From Proteiniclasticum sediminis (GTDB taxonomy: Bacteria; Bacillota; Clostridia; Clostridiales; Clostridiaceae), in assembly GCF_018128025.1 (NCBI RefSeq), contig NZ_JAGSCS010000001.1:239322-303321 (forward strand): a stretch of DNA of 64,000 bases, in the 5' to 3' direction. Below the pieces are notes generated by a model that was not told the DNA's origin, searched no databases, and worked only from the letters and a program-made list of their open reading frames with translations. Both the position numbers and the translations under genes were made by a program. This document shows, one piece after another, positions 34,724 through 42,551 of this stretch. Position 1 is the first letter of the stretch, and each line of letters opens with the position of its first letter.

Positions 34724-34752
34724 ATTTTATCAGATCAACGGCTGTTTGGCAA
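34724..34752 (-). promoter_or_regulatory. efp promoter
   Basis: TTGCCA (34747-34752), 17-base spacer and TAAAAT (34724-34729) on the minus strand. Confidence 0.7.
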
Positions 34753-34913
34753 TAAATTTTCACTGAGGGCAAAAATCGTGGAAAAACCGGGAAAAGCCCA
34801 ACTGCAGGCTCTTCTTCGAATGAATAAAGATCACCGGAGTCTTTACACGCTAAAAATACAAGACCAGAGAACTCTCCCCATCCCCTTTCAGACCTTTCGG
34901 GACAGGCTCCTTG

Positions 34914-35423
34914 TCAAAACTCCTCCGGACAATACTGTTTCAGAAGCTGAAGAATCCCCTTCAGATTCTCCTGGAAATCCTCCCCTCCGTCATAGATCAG
35001 CCTGGCCGTTTCGTAAATGGACTTCCGACGGCCATAGAGGGCTTCTGTTTTCTCCCAGGTATCGGACAGGGGCCGGTGCCGGTCTTCTTTCAGCCTCTCC
35101 CATAGCGTTTGGGGAGAAAACCGAAGATACAGGACCAGGGCCTCTTCATTCATCCTGGCCATATGGTCATTGAACAGCGGGAATCCTCCGCCCGTGGAAA
35201 CCACCAGGGAAGACTGTACCTGGAGCTCCTGAAAAAGAGCGTGCTCAAGACGGCGAAAAGCTTCTTCGCCGTCTTGAGCAATAATTTCTTCTGCAGTGCG
35301 GCCGGTTCTCCGGGCAATTTCCCCATCCGTATCGAGAAAGGGGCGACCTAAGGACTCTGCCAGGGCTTCGCCCAGGGCGCTCTTTCCGCTGCCGGGCATA
35401 CCGATGAGATACAGGGTTTTCAT
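34914..35423 (-). CDS. aroK: Shikimate kinase
   Basis: A 169-residue P-loop kinase phosphorylating shikimate at the 3-hydroxyl in aromatic amino-acid synthesis. Walker A is GMPGSGKS at residues 8-15; the shikimate-binding DTDGEI, the STGGG motif and the lid RHRPLS are all present. ATG at 35423 is three bases after the stop of the preceding small pilus-operon gene, with GAGGAG upstream, so it is translated from the comG-like operon message. aroK next to comG and efp is seen in other Firmicutes. Confidence 0.94.
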   Translation of the reverse strand: MKTLYLIGMPGSGKSALGEALAESLGRPFLDTDGEIARRTGRTAEEIIAQDGEEAFRRLEHALFQELQVQSSLVVSTGGGFPLFNDHMARMNEEALVLYLRFSPQTLWERLKEDRHRPLSDTWEKTEALYGRRKSIYETARLIYDGGEDFQENLKGILQLLKQYCPEEF

Positions 35424-35426
35424 GCT

Positions 35427-35795
35427 TCATACTCCTCTGGCCACAAGGAGGAACACGCCACCCAGGTGGAGAACCTCCACTCTTCGGGCATAGCGGGACA
35501 CATTGTCCACCACCTTGAGCATATTGACTTCAAGTCCATTATAATCCGGATCCAGGGAAATCGTGAAGTTTTTATAGGGAAAGCTTCTCCCGGCTCGAAA
35601 AAAGACCATGGCTTCCTCCAAAGTAGCAAAGCGCAGATCCAGCTCCTCCTCCACCCCACTCAGAATCCCCGAAAATTCCATGACTCGCCGGTCCAGGGAA
35701 TATACCCCTCTTTCCAGGTAGCGGTGGCTGTCAAAGAGCCGGAAATTTCGAAGAGCCATACTGGAGCACAAGATCAGGATCATCATGGTGTACAT
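35427..35795 (-). CDS. Small membrane-anchored protein at the end of the comG-like operon
   Basis: A 122-residue protein with a short hydrophobic N-terminal segment (YTMMILILCSSMAL) and a soluble remainder. It lacks the Gly-x4-Glu prepilin cleavage motif. SLDPDYNGLEVNMLKVVDNV and VEVLHLGGVFLLVARGV are the best-ordered stretches. I do not recognise the family. Position directly after two pseudopilin-like genes suggests an accessory role in the same machine. ATG at 35795 follows AAAGGAGGTAGCGTA, five bases beyond the preceding stop. Confidence 0.65.
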   Translation of the reverse strand: MYTMMILILCSSMALRNFRLFDSHRYLERGVYSLDRRVMEFSGILSGVEEELDLRFATLEEAMVFFRAGRSFPYKNFTISLDPDYNGLEVNMLKVVDNVSRYARRVEVLHLGGVFLLVARGV

Positions 35796-35799
35796 TACG

Positions 35800-36267
35800 C
35801 TACCTCCTTTGCGGTTCAATCCAAAACCCCCTTTCATAGGCCGTCTTTGAAAACTGGAGCCGGATGAAGACCACCGATCCCACCTGCCGCATGGTGACAC
35901 TCTTCACGCCATAGGAGAGGTACTGATAGGTCGTGCCCTGGAAGCCGGTTTTCCCAAAGGCATAGCGGAGCCTTCCCCCACTCTCCTCCAGCCGAATATA
36001 GGGAGCGTTGACATAGTCCTCCTTCCGGATATAGAGGACATTCCCCAGAAGCGCCACGGACCGGGTGTCCGTGTACAGATCCTTCTTGATCACCTCAAAG
36101 GCATGGTAGGCGTAATCCGTCTCCAGAAGAAAATCCAGATTCTCCTGAAACTGCAGGGCTTGGGCCAGATAGAGCCGAGAGGCCAGGAGAAAGAGAAGAA
36201 AGCTGGTCACCAGCCCCACCAAAACCTCCAGCAGCATTCCCCCAGGCTTAGGGGATCGGAATGGCAT
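35800..36267 (-). CDS. Pseudopilin-like protein (ComGF-like)
   Basis: A 155-residue protein with a type IV prepilin N-terminus: PKPG, then GMLLEVLVGLVTSFLLFLLA, giving Glu at position 5 after the probable prepilin-peptidase cut. The following region, with QALQFQENLDFLLETDYAYH and a C-terminal KTAYERGFWIEPQRR, resembles the minor pseudopilin ComGF in layout. ATG at 36267 follows CAGGACAACCT and overlaps the preceding gene by 20 bases. It would form part of a DNA-uptake or secretion pseudopilus spanning the wall. Confidence 0.65.
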   Translation of the reverse strand: MPFRSPKPGGMLLEVLVGLVTSFLLFLLASRLYLAQALQFQENLDFLLETDYAYHAFEVIKKDLYTDTRSVALLGNVLYIRKEDYVNAPYIRLEESGGRLRYAFGKTGFQGTTYQYLSYGVKSVTMRQVGSVVFIRLQFSKTAYERGFWIEPQRR

Positions 36268-36607
36268 AGGTTGTCCTGAGCTTCCCCTGGAAATACCCCT
36301 CAAGAATGATCTCCTCCTCTCCTGTCGTCACCTGGACATAGTCCCCCGGCGGGGGGAAAGCTTCCAGCCCTTCTCCCGGAACTCGGCCATAGGCCGTATC
36401 GCCTGAAAACTCCAGGGCCCCGGAGGCCAGGAGCAAAAAGTAACCTTCCACCCCATAGTCAAAGCGAAGCATGGCCTCCCTTTCCGCCCGCATTTTCTTC
36501 CCGCGGAACCCTTCCGCGGACAGCGTCAGCAGGAGGCTTAGAACCAGGAGGGTGTAAAGAACCAGGGCCAGACTCATCTGCCCAGAAAGTTTTTTTCTTC
36601 GTACCAT
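36248..36607 (-). CDS. Membrane-anchored minor pilus protein (ComGG/GspK-like position)
   Basis: A 119-residue protein with one N-terminal membrane segment (SLALVLYTLLVLSLLLTLSA) after MVRRKKLSGQM and an extracytoplasmic part ending in GYFQGKLRTTYAIPIP. There is no Glu at position 5 of the hydrophobic stretch, as in ComGG or GspK-type tip proteins, but the similarity is positional and not diagnostic. ATG at 36607 follows GGAGGATAGGA. It overlaps the next gene and is co-translated with it. Confidence 0.6.
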   Translation of the reverse strand: MVRRKKLSGQMSLALVLYTLLVLSLLLTLSAEGFRGKKMRAEREAMLRFDYGVEGYFLLLASGALEFSGDTAYGRVPGEGLEAFPPPGDYVQVTTGEEEIILEGYFQGKLRTTYAIPIP

Positions 36608-36619
36608 TCCTATCCTCCT

Positions 36620-37069
36620 TCAGGGCCCCCGGACATCCAGGGTCTGGGTCCCCAGATGGATCATCATCGTGGCCTCCAGGCGGCCATCCCGGTAAAAATA
36701 GAGGAGCCCGCTGCGGTTGCTCACGCCATTGATCAGAAAGCTGTAATCAGTGCTGGCGGTAAATGTGGGGTGATAGGCGGAGCCGTAGTAGATCCTCATC
36801 CCCGGATCCAGCACGGTTCGCCCTTCGAGAACGCCTTTTCGATCCTGGCGCAGAAGAAGATGCTCATAGACTCGCACGGTCTTCAGGCTCCGCCCTTCGC
36901 TCACTTCCCGCATTTCGGAAAGAAGCGTACCATAAAGGATCACCGGCGCCTCCCGGGGATTTTGCGAAATCGCCTTAGGTTTTCCGCCACCGCCCAGGCC
37001 AACGAGCACCCCCAGGAGAAAAAGCGCCAGGATCGTCTCCAGGAGAAGCCCCCCTCTATAGGCCTTCAT
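36620..37069 (-). CDS. Pseudopilin-like protein with prepilin N-terminus
   Basis: A 149-residue protein with the prepilin motif YRG, then GLLLETILALFLLGVLVG, placing Glu at position 5 of the mature form. The body contains a glycine run (GLGGGGKP) right after the helix, and the C-terminus is beta-rich. It resembles the minor pseudopilins ComGD/ComGE more than the major pseudopilin ComGC, whose GFTLIEML-type start and lysine-rich helix are missing. ATG at 37069 overlaps the GspF-like gene end by 14 bases; its ribosome-binding site is weak. Confidence 0.65.
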   Translation of the reverse strand: MKAYRGGLLLETILALFLLGVLVGLGGGGKPKAISQNPREAPVILYGTLLSEMREVSEGRSLKTVRVYEHLLLRQDRKGVLEGRTVLDPGMRIYYGSAYHPTFTASTDYSFLINGVSNRSGLLYFYRDGRLEATMMIHLGTQTLDVRGP

Positions 37070-38051
37070 AAGCTTCCAGCATGGGGAGAAGAAGAAGCGC
37101 CGACAGCGCCGTGATGAGGATCCCCAGAAGGAGAATGGCTCCCGGCTCCACGAGAGCGCTCCGTTTGCGGATTCTCTCCTGAAACCGGAACTTCTGGAGT
37201 AGAAGATACGTGGACAAGGCTTCCGGAAGATTCCCCGTCTCCTCCCCCAGGAATAGGCAGGCCAGCAGGGTTTCCGATGCTCCTTCCGCCCGATAAGCCT
37301 CCCGAAGCCCCACCCCATTTCGGATGGACGTCACCACTCCCTTCACGGGAAATCCCTCCTTTCCAAGAACTTCAAAGGCGCTGAGGATGTCCACCCCGGC
37401 ACGGAGGAGCTCATGGAGGCCCTCCATCTGCTGGGCTTCCAAATACAGTCCCCATTGACTCCCCAGAAGCCGCCGAAGGAGCCGTTCGGGAGAAGCCAGC
37501 CTTCGTCCCCCAGCCCCCAGAATGACCGCCAGCAGCGGGAGAAGAACCCCTGGGGGAACCTGCCTAGAAAACCCGTGGAGCTGCTGCAGCAGCGGATACT
37601 CCACCCCCATGCTGAGAAGCAGCTCATTCATCAGGGGAAGAAAGAGATAGAGACTGGCCAGGAGAAACCCCAGCGCCGCCGCCACCAGAAGGGCGGGATA
37701 GGTGAGCACCGAAAAGATTTTTGATGCCATTTCCCGCTCCTCCTTCAGCCGATCATGGATGAGGAGAAAGGTATGGGCCAGATTTCCCGTTTCCTCCGCA
37801 AGGCGAACCATGGTGATCTCCCGTGGAAGAAAGTCCGGGAGTCGGCTTAACCCCTGGGACAGGGTTTCCCCCTGAAGGATGGCCCTGTAGAGCTCCCGAT
37901 CCCAGGGATCCGGGGACAGGACCAGGAGCTCCGTCAGGGGAATCCCGTTATTCAGCATCGTCCCCTTCTCATAGAAGAACTGTTCTTTCCAATGTTTCTT
38001 CCGTGCTTTCCCCGGATACAGTCTCCGGGGGATATTCCAGCTCAGCTTCAA
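37056..38051 (-). CDS. comGB: Type II secretion/competence inner-membrane protein (GspF/ComGB family)
   Basis: A 331-residue platform protein with two repeats of the T2SSF domain. The first has MLNNGIPLTELLVL and MVRLAEETGNLAHTF, the second LLRAGVDILSAFEVL and FLGEETGNLPEAL; three hydrophobic segments follow the usual order. It anchors the assembly ATPase in the membrane. The start is TTG at 38051 with GGAGG eight bases upstream, 83 bases inside the ATPase gene; a later ATG would delete part of the first repeat. ComG-type naming follows operon context. Confidence 0.85.
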   Translation of the reverse strand: MKLSWNIPRRLYPGKARKKHWKEQFFYEKGTMLNNGIPLTELLVLSPDPWDRELYRAILQGETLSQGLSRLPDFLPREITMVRLAEETGNLAHTFLLIHDRLKEEREMASKIFSVLTYPALLVAAALGFLLASLYLFLPLMNELLLSMGVEYPLLQQLHGFSRQVPPGVLLPLLAVILGAGGRRLASPERLLRRLLGSQWGLYLEAQQMEGLHELLRAGVDILSAFEVLGKEGFPVKGVVTSIRNGVGLREAYRAEGASETLLACLFLGEETGNLPEALSTYLLLQKFRFQERIRKRSALVEPGAILLLGILITALSALLLLPMLEAYEGL

Positions 38052-38862
38052 GATGCTTTCCTCCTTCGGTGGAAATCAGTTTTTGCCCGATGACCAGGGT
38101 CAGGGCTTCCCGGGCCAGCACCGGACTTACCCCCAAATCCTCCAGGCGGCGCAGGGCCCCCGGAAGCCCCTGGGCATGAAGGGTGGAGATGAACCGATGC
38201 CCGGTGAGGGATGCCCGGATCAGCGCCTTGGCCGTGACGGGATTTCGGATTTCCCCGATGGCAATGACATCGGGATCCTGCCGCAGGGCCGCAAAAATCG
38301 CTTCGTCATACCCAAACCCCACCGCCTCCAGAATGGGACTTTGAATGATCCCCGGAATCTCCTGCTCCACGGGATCCTCCACGGAAATGACCTTCAGGCC
38401 TGCATCCCGGAGCATCATGAGGAGAGCATACAGCGTGGTGCTCTTCCCCATGCCGGTCTCTCCGCAGATGAGGGTCACCCCGCCGGAATCGCGAAGATGG
38501 CGGCGAATGCGAGCCAGATCCTCGGGACGAAAGCCCAGCTCCTCGGCGGCAAGAAGATTCCTTTGAAAAAGGCGCAGAACCAAAGACTCCCCCTGGAGAC
38601 AGCGAATGGTGCTGACCCGAAGGGGCAGCGCCCCCACTTTCAGCATGCCGTCCTGGGGAAGACGCCGTTCGGAGATATTCAGCTGGGCCAAGGCCTTCAC
38701 CTGCTGAAGGAGAACCTGATAGGCCCCGGGGGCCAGTCTTCCCTGGGGCTGCAGTTTCGACCCGAGGCGAAAATATACCGGCACCTCCCCTTCCTGGGGA
38801 ACGAAATGGATATCTGAGGCCCCTCGCCTTCGCCCCTCCAAAACCAGCTCCTCCAGATCCAT
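37969..38862 (-). CDS. comGA: Type II secretion/competence ATPase (GspE/PilB/ComGA family)
   Basis: A 297-residue assembly ATPase, short like ComGA. It has GASDIHFVP at residue 14, Walker A GETGMGKST near residue 134, the Asp box VISVEDPVEQEIPG, Walker B LRQDPDVIAIGEIRNP, and the His box RFISTLHAQG. The four-cysteine zinc motif of GspE is absent. It is the first gene of the operon and divergent from rqcH. ATG at 38862 follows AAGGAGGGAAAAGA. No prepilin peptidase gene is present in the window. Confidence 0.9.
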   Translation of the reverse strand: MDLEELVLEGRRRGASDIHFVPQEGEVPVYFRLGSKLQPQGRLAPGAYQVLLQQVKALAQLNISERRLPQDGMLKVGALPLRVSTIRCLQGESLVLRLFQRNLLAAEELGFRPEDLARIRRHLRDSGGVTLICGETGMGKSTTLYALLMMLRDAGLKVISVEDPVEQEIPGIIQSPILEAVGFGYDEAIFAALRQDPDVIAIGEIRNPVTAKALIRASLTGHRFISTLHAQGLPGALRRLEDLGVSPVLAREALTLVIGQKLISTEGGKHLEAELEYPPETVSGESTEETLERTVLL

Positions 38863-38924
38863 TCTTTTCCCTCCTTTTCGTCGTTGATCTCATTATCCGG
38901 CAGGGGGGTTTTTTCATTCATCAT

Positions 38925-38953
38925 TTGGAGCCATCCCGCAAATACGCTATAAT
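38925..38953 (+). promoter_or_regulatory. rqcH promoter
   Basis: TTGGAG (38925-38930), 17-base spacer and TATAAT (38948-38953) in the context TACGCTATAATGA. Confidence 0.6.
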
Positions 38954-38997
38954 GAGCATGAAACATACAGCCCCAGCCCATGAACACAAGGAGGAAA

Positions 38998-39013
38998 CGC
39001 AGGGAATCCTGCG
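38998..39013 (+). promoter_or_regulatory. Hairpin between Shine-Dalgarno and start of rqcH
   Basis: CGCAGG and CCTGCG flank GAAT. AAGGAGG lies at 38988-38994 and the ATG at 39024; folding this stem would shorten an otherwise 29-base gap to about 13. Confidence 0.45.
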
Positions 39014-39023
39014 CGAGATCGCC

Positions 39024-40697
39024 ATGGCATTAGATGGTATTTTTTTCAGCAGCATCGTCCAGGAACTGCAAGAGACAGTTCTGGGCGCAAAAATCAATAA
39101 GGTGACCCAACCGGAGTCCGACATGATCATCCTCCATCTGCGGGGACAGCAGGGCAACCAGAAGGTTCTCCTCACGGCCAACAGCACCTACGCTCGGATC
39201 CACCTGACGGAGCAGCCCCGGGAAAATCCCCTGCAGGCTCCCCTCTTCCTCATGGTGCTTCGAAAGCATCTGGTGGGCTCCCGCATCCTGGGCATTCAGC
39301 AGATCCAGGGAGACCGTCTGGTGAATCTGCACCTTCTGGGGGTGGATGACTTCGGCGAAGACCAGCCCTTCGTCCTCTCCGTGGAGATGATGGGCAAGCA
39401 CTCCAACATCATCCTCTACCGGGAAACCGAAGGCACCATCGTGGACTGCATCAAGCATGTCTCGTCCCTTCGCAACACCTATCGAACCCTGCTTCCCGGA
39501 AAGGAATATATTGCGCCCCCGGCCAGCGGAAAGCTCAATCCCTTAACCTACAGCGATGAGGAGCTTCTGGAGCGCACCGACGTTTCCGATTGGGATCCGG
39601 ACTTCTTTGCCCGGCATTTCACCGGCATTTCCAAAAAGACAGCCCATGCCCTCTATGAGGGCCACCCCGCGAAGCCTTCTCTCTCCCTCATCCGGAAAAG
39701 CCTCCAGGAACTCACCACGAGCACAGCCTTCTACATCACCAAAAAGGACGGGGAGTATCTGGATGTGTCGGCCCTGCCGCCCACGGAAGACCACGAAGTC
39801 TATACCTCTCCCTCCCTGGCGCTGGAAACCTATGTACGGGAGAAGGACCTGCGGGACCGGATCCGGGCAAAAACTTCGGATCTGCAGAAAATCCTTCAGA
39901 ACAATCTCCAGCGGGTACGAAAAAAGATTGAACTCCTGGACAAGTCCATCGTGGACAGCCAGGACAAGGACGAGTACCGAATTCTTGGCGAGATTCTCTC
40001 GGCCAATGTCTACGCCCTGACTCCCGGACAGGAGAAAGCGGAACTTCTCAACTACTACACGGGGGAAATGGTCACCCTCTCCCTGGATAAATCCAAGAGC
40101 ATCAGCCAGAATATCGACAGCTACTATAACCGCTACAACAAGAAAAAGCGGGCGGAGATCATGGCCCGAGGCCAAAAGATCCTGGCCCAGGAGGAGGAGG
40201 ACTATCTGGTTTCCATTCTCCTGTCCCTGGACAATCTGGAAAATGAGACAGAGATTCAGGACATCCGGCAGGAACTCATGGTGGCCGGTTATCTTCGGTT
40301 CAAGAAAACCGCTTCCAAAAAGGAGAAGGTGTCCAAGCCACTCCACTTCAAGTCTTCGGAGGGTATCGATATCTACGTGGGAAAAAACAACACCCAGAAC
40401 GATTATCTCACCACAAAGTTCGCCCACCGCACCGATACCTGGCTCCACACGAAAAACATCCCCGGCTCCCATGTCATCATCCGGGGAGAAAAGTTCGGCG
40501 AGGATACCCTGCTGGAAGCCGCAAATCTGGCCGCTTATTACAGCAAGGCCTCCGCTTCCACGAAGGTACCCGTGGACTACACCACGGTGAAAAACGTAAA
40601 GAAACCCTCCGGGGCCAAACCCGGCATGGTCATCTACTCCACCAACAAAACCCTCTATGTGGACCCGGCCCCTTCAAGGCTGGAGCGTCAAGAGTAA
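39024..40697 (+). CDS. rqcH: Rqc2 homologue RqcH (NFACT/FbpA family)
   Basis: A 557-residue NFACT protein that binds stalled 50S-peptidyl-tRNA complexes and adds alanine tails in ribosome quality control; older names are FbpA or fibronectin-binding protein. The NFACT-N domain starts MALDGIFFSSIVQEL and has KVTQPESDMIILHLRG, a long coiled coil covers about residues 260-420, and the NFACT-R domain contains EGIDIYVGKNNTQNDYLTT, then DTWLHTKNIPGSHVIIRG and a VDYTTVKNVKKPSGAKPG end. ATG at 39024 matches the family start; upstream in-frame ATGs fall at or before the probable transcription start. It is divergent from comGA. Confidence 0.93.
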   Translation: MALDGIFFSSIVQELQETVLGAKINKVTQPESDMIILHLRGQQGNQKVLLTANSTYARIHLTEQPRENPLQAPLFLMVLRKHLVGSRILGIQQIQGDRLVNLHLLGVDDFGEDQPFVLSVEMMGKHSNIILYRETEGTIVDCIKHVSSLRNTYRTLLPGKEYIAPPASGKLNPLTYSDEELLERTDVSDWDPDFFARHFTGISKKTAHALYEGHPAKPSLSLIRKSLQELTTSTAFYITKKDGEYLDVSALPPTEDHEVYTSPSLALETYVREKDLRDRIRAKTSDLQKILQNNLQRVRKKIELLDKSIVDSQDKDEYRILGEILSANVYALTPGQEKAELLNYYTGEMVTLSLDKSKSISQNIDSYYNRYNKKKRAEIMARGQKILAQEEEDYLVSILLSLDNLENETEIQDIRQELMVAGYLRFKKTASKKEKVSKPLHFKSSEGIDIYVGKNNTQNDYLTTKFAHRTDTWLHTKNIPGSHVIIRGEKFGEDTLLEAANLAAYYSKASASTKVPVDYTTVKNVKKPSGAKPGMVIYSTNKTLYVDPAPSRLERQE

Positions 40698-40710
40698 AGG
40701 AGAATCAGGA

Positions 40711-41745
40711 ATGGACAAGCCTCAGGTTCCGATCCGCAAACGGATCACGGATTATTCGATCAAGGTCCTCAATGGAATGGCACAAGGTCTTTTTGCTTCC
40801 CTGCTCATCGGCCTCATCATAAAACAGATCGGAACGCTCCTGGGGCTGCCCCTCCTGGTGACCTTCGGCACCATGGCCCAGTCTCTCATGGGTCCCGCCA
40901 TCGGCGCCGCCGTGGCCTACAGCGTGGGCGCACCTCCTTTGGGCATCTTCGCCTCCACAGTCACCGGAGCCATCGGCGCCGGCACCTTTACCCTGAACGG
41001 CGCCATTGTGGCTGCCAAAATCGGGGAACCCGTGGGTGCCCTCATTGCTGGTCTGGTGGGTGCTGAGCTGACCAAGTTTCTCAAGGGGAAGACCAAGGTG
41101 GAAATCGTTCTGCTTCCCTTGGCGGCCATTGTGGCCGGAGGTCTGGTGGGAAACTACATCGCCCCCGTCATCGCGTCCTTCATGACCCTATTGGGTTCTC
41201 TGATCAACCGGGCCACGGAGCTGCAGCCCATTCCCATGGGGATCATCGTCTCCACAGTCATGGGGATGGTGCTGACCCTCCCCATCAGTTCCGCCGCCCT
41301 CTCCGTCTCCTTAGGCCTCTCCGGCATTGCCGCCGGGGCCAGCACGGTGGGCTGTGCCACCCAGATGGTGGGCTTCGCCGTGGCTTCCTTCCGGGAAAAC
41401 GGCATCGGCGGGCTCATTTCCCAAGGCCTGGGCACCTCCATGCTCCAGATCCCCAACATCATCAAGAATCCCCGAATCTGGATCCCGCCCACCCTGGCTT
41501 CCGCAATTCTTGGCCCCATGGCCAGCTTTGTCTTCAAGATGGAAGGATCAAAGCTGGGCGCCGGAATGGGCACCAGCGGCCTCGTGGGTCAGTTTGATGC
41601 GGTGAGTGTCATGGGGGCAGAGCCCCGAACCTATTTCCTCATTGCCCTCATGCACTTTATTCTCCCGGCGATTCTCACCCTCCTCATCTCGGAAATCATG
41701 CGGAAGATGGGGAAAATCAAACCCGGAGACATGAAGCTTCTCTAA
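40711..41745 (+). CDS. PTS transporter subunit IIC-like membrane protein (orphan)
   Basis: A 344-residue, glycine- and alanine-rich protein with about nine membrane segments, matching the stand-alone PTS IIC family (PF13303 type). Examples are GLFASLLIGLIIKQIGTLLG, GAIGAGTFTLNGAIVAAKIG, QPIPMGIIVSTVMGMVLTLP, and GAGMGTSGLVGQFDAVSVMG near the end. No IIA or IIB domain or gene is adjacent, so sugar phosphorylation by this protein alone is doubtful and the substrate is unknown. ATG at 40711 follows AAAGGAGAATCAGGA, fourteen bases after the rqcH stop, so the two may be cotranscribed. A strong terminator follows. Confidence 0.8.
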   Translation: MDKPQVPIRKRITDYSIKVLNGMAQGLFASLLIGLIIKQIGTLLGLPLLVTFGTMAQSLMGPAIGAAVAYSVGAPPLGIFASTVTGAIGAGTFTLNGAIVAAKIGEPVGALIAGLVGAELTKFLKGKTKVEIVLLPLAAIVAGGLVGNYIAPVIASFMTLLGSLINRATELQPIPMGIIVSTVMGMVLTLPISSAALSVSLGLSGIAAGASTVGCATQMVGFAVASFRENGIGGLISQGLGTSMLQIPNIIKNPRIWIPPTLASAILGPMASFVFKMEGSKLGAGMGTSGLVGQFDAVSVMGAEPRTYFLIALMHFILPAILTLLISEIMRKMGKIKPGDMKLL

Positions 41746-41764
41746 CAGCATAAAAGAACACGAA

Positions 41765-41804
41765 AGCGCCAGGAACTCCCTAAAAGGAATCCTGGCGCTC
41801 TTTT
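41765..41804 (+). terminator. Intrinsic terminator after the PTS IIC-like gene
   Basis: AGCGCCAGGA (41765-41774) pairs with TCCTGGCGCT (41790-41799), followed by CTTTTTAA. Confidence 0.85.
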
Positions 41805-41871
41805 TAATGATGTGAAATAGGTTTCCGAATGATTCACCAAGAGTTTTGCCTGAAGGTTCCGCACTGGAATG

Positions 41872-42465
41872 CTAACCCATAACCTCTTCATGGACCTGGA
41901 TCCGTTTCTTCATAGATGCAGGGATATCCTCCAGATACTTGGAGAAGGTCTCCACATATCTGGTCCCAAACTTTACACTGGTTATCTCCTCAAAAGAGAT
42001 TCGATATGGCTGATCCAACCAGTTTCCCATAGCATCGAAATGGAGTAACTCCACATGGTTTTTTCCCATTTTCAGGATACGGCCGATGTAAAACTCCGTT
42101 TCCCTTTTCTTTAAACTTTCCTTCTCCACGATGATGTTCCGGTTCATCTTCTCCAACGACCGGAAAACCTCTCTCCATGAGGAAAGATCCACCGATGGAA
42201 CTTGCAGGCTTTCAATAATTCCCTCTTGCTCGAGGATCTTGATGCAAAGGTCATCCTTCAGCTCCACTTTTTCCACATCCTGAAACCGAAGGATGGAAAA
42301 ACCATTCAGGATGAAATCATCCTCTTCAGCCCCAAGGAATAGCTTTTCTCCAACAAGAACCGGAAAATAATACTGGTAGTATACGTTATACCCGAGATAA
42401 ACCCGGCAGAGACTCCGCTCTTCCACCGCTTTCTGAAGGATATTCCTGATCTTTTCCTGTTTCAT
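41872..42465 (-). CDS. Hypothetical protein
   Basis: A 197-residue soluble protein I do not recognise. The N-terminus (RNILQKAVEERSLCRVYLGY) and repeated short strands ending in LRFQDVEKVEL and ISFEEITSVKFGTRY suggest two related beta-rich units of 80-90 residues each, perhaps Sm-like or WYL-like barrels. YVETFSKYLEDIP follows. ATG at 42465 follows GAGGTGTACC; upstream is the start region of the operon or unit. It is followed by no clear terminator. Confidence 0.6.
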   Translation of the reverse strand: MKQEKIRNILQKAVEERSLCRVYLGYNVYYQYYFPVLVGEKLFLGAEEDDFILNGFSILRFQDVEKVELKDDLCIKILEQEGIIESLQVPSVDLSSWREVFRSLEKMNRNIIVEKESLKKRETEFYIGRILKMGKNHVELLHFDAMGNWLDQPYRISFEEITSVKFGTRYVETFSKYLEDIPASMKKRIQVHEEVMG

Positions 42466-42551
42466 GGTACACCTCGTTTTCCTCATGATTTTGAATCATG
42501 GATCCGTCTCTTCCGGGTAACCGGGATCGGTGAAGTTTTATGCTGATCCCA

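Larger units (their letters stand above)
34586..34913 (-). other. Gene-free interval: efp promoter and leader, aroK 3' flank
   Basis: This 328-base stretch holds the efp promoter (34724-34752), a leader hairpin (34624-34642) and, closest to aroK, a weak GGGCTTTT-type hairpin at 34792-34813 followed by T-rich sequence on the minus strand that may end the comG-aroK operon. I see no reading frame with a ribosome-binding site in it. Confidence 0.6.

Noticed and set aside
38958-39023. Longer rqcH starting at ATG 38958
   Set aside because: That ATG lies within a few bases of the -10 box and has no ribosome-binding site; family proteins start at MALDG.
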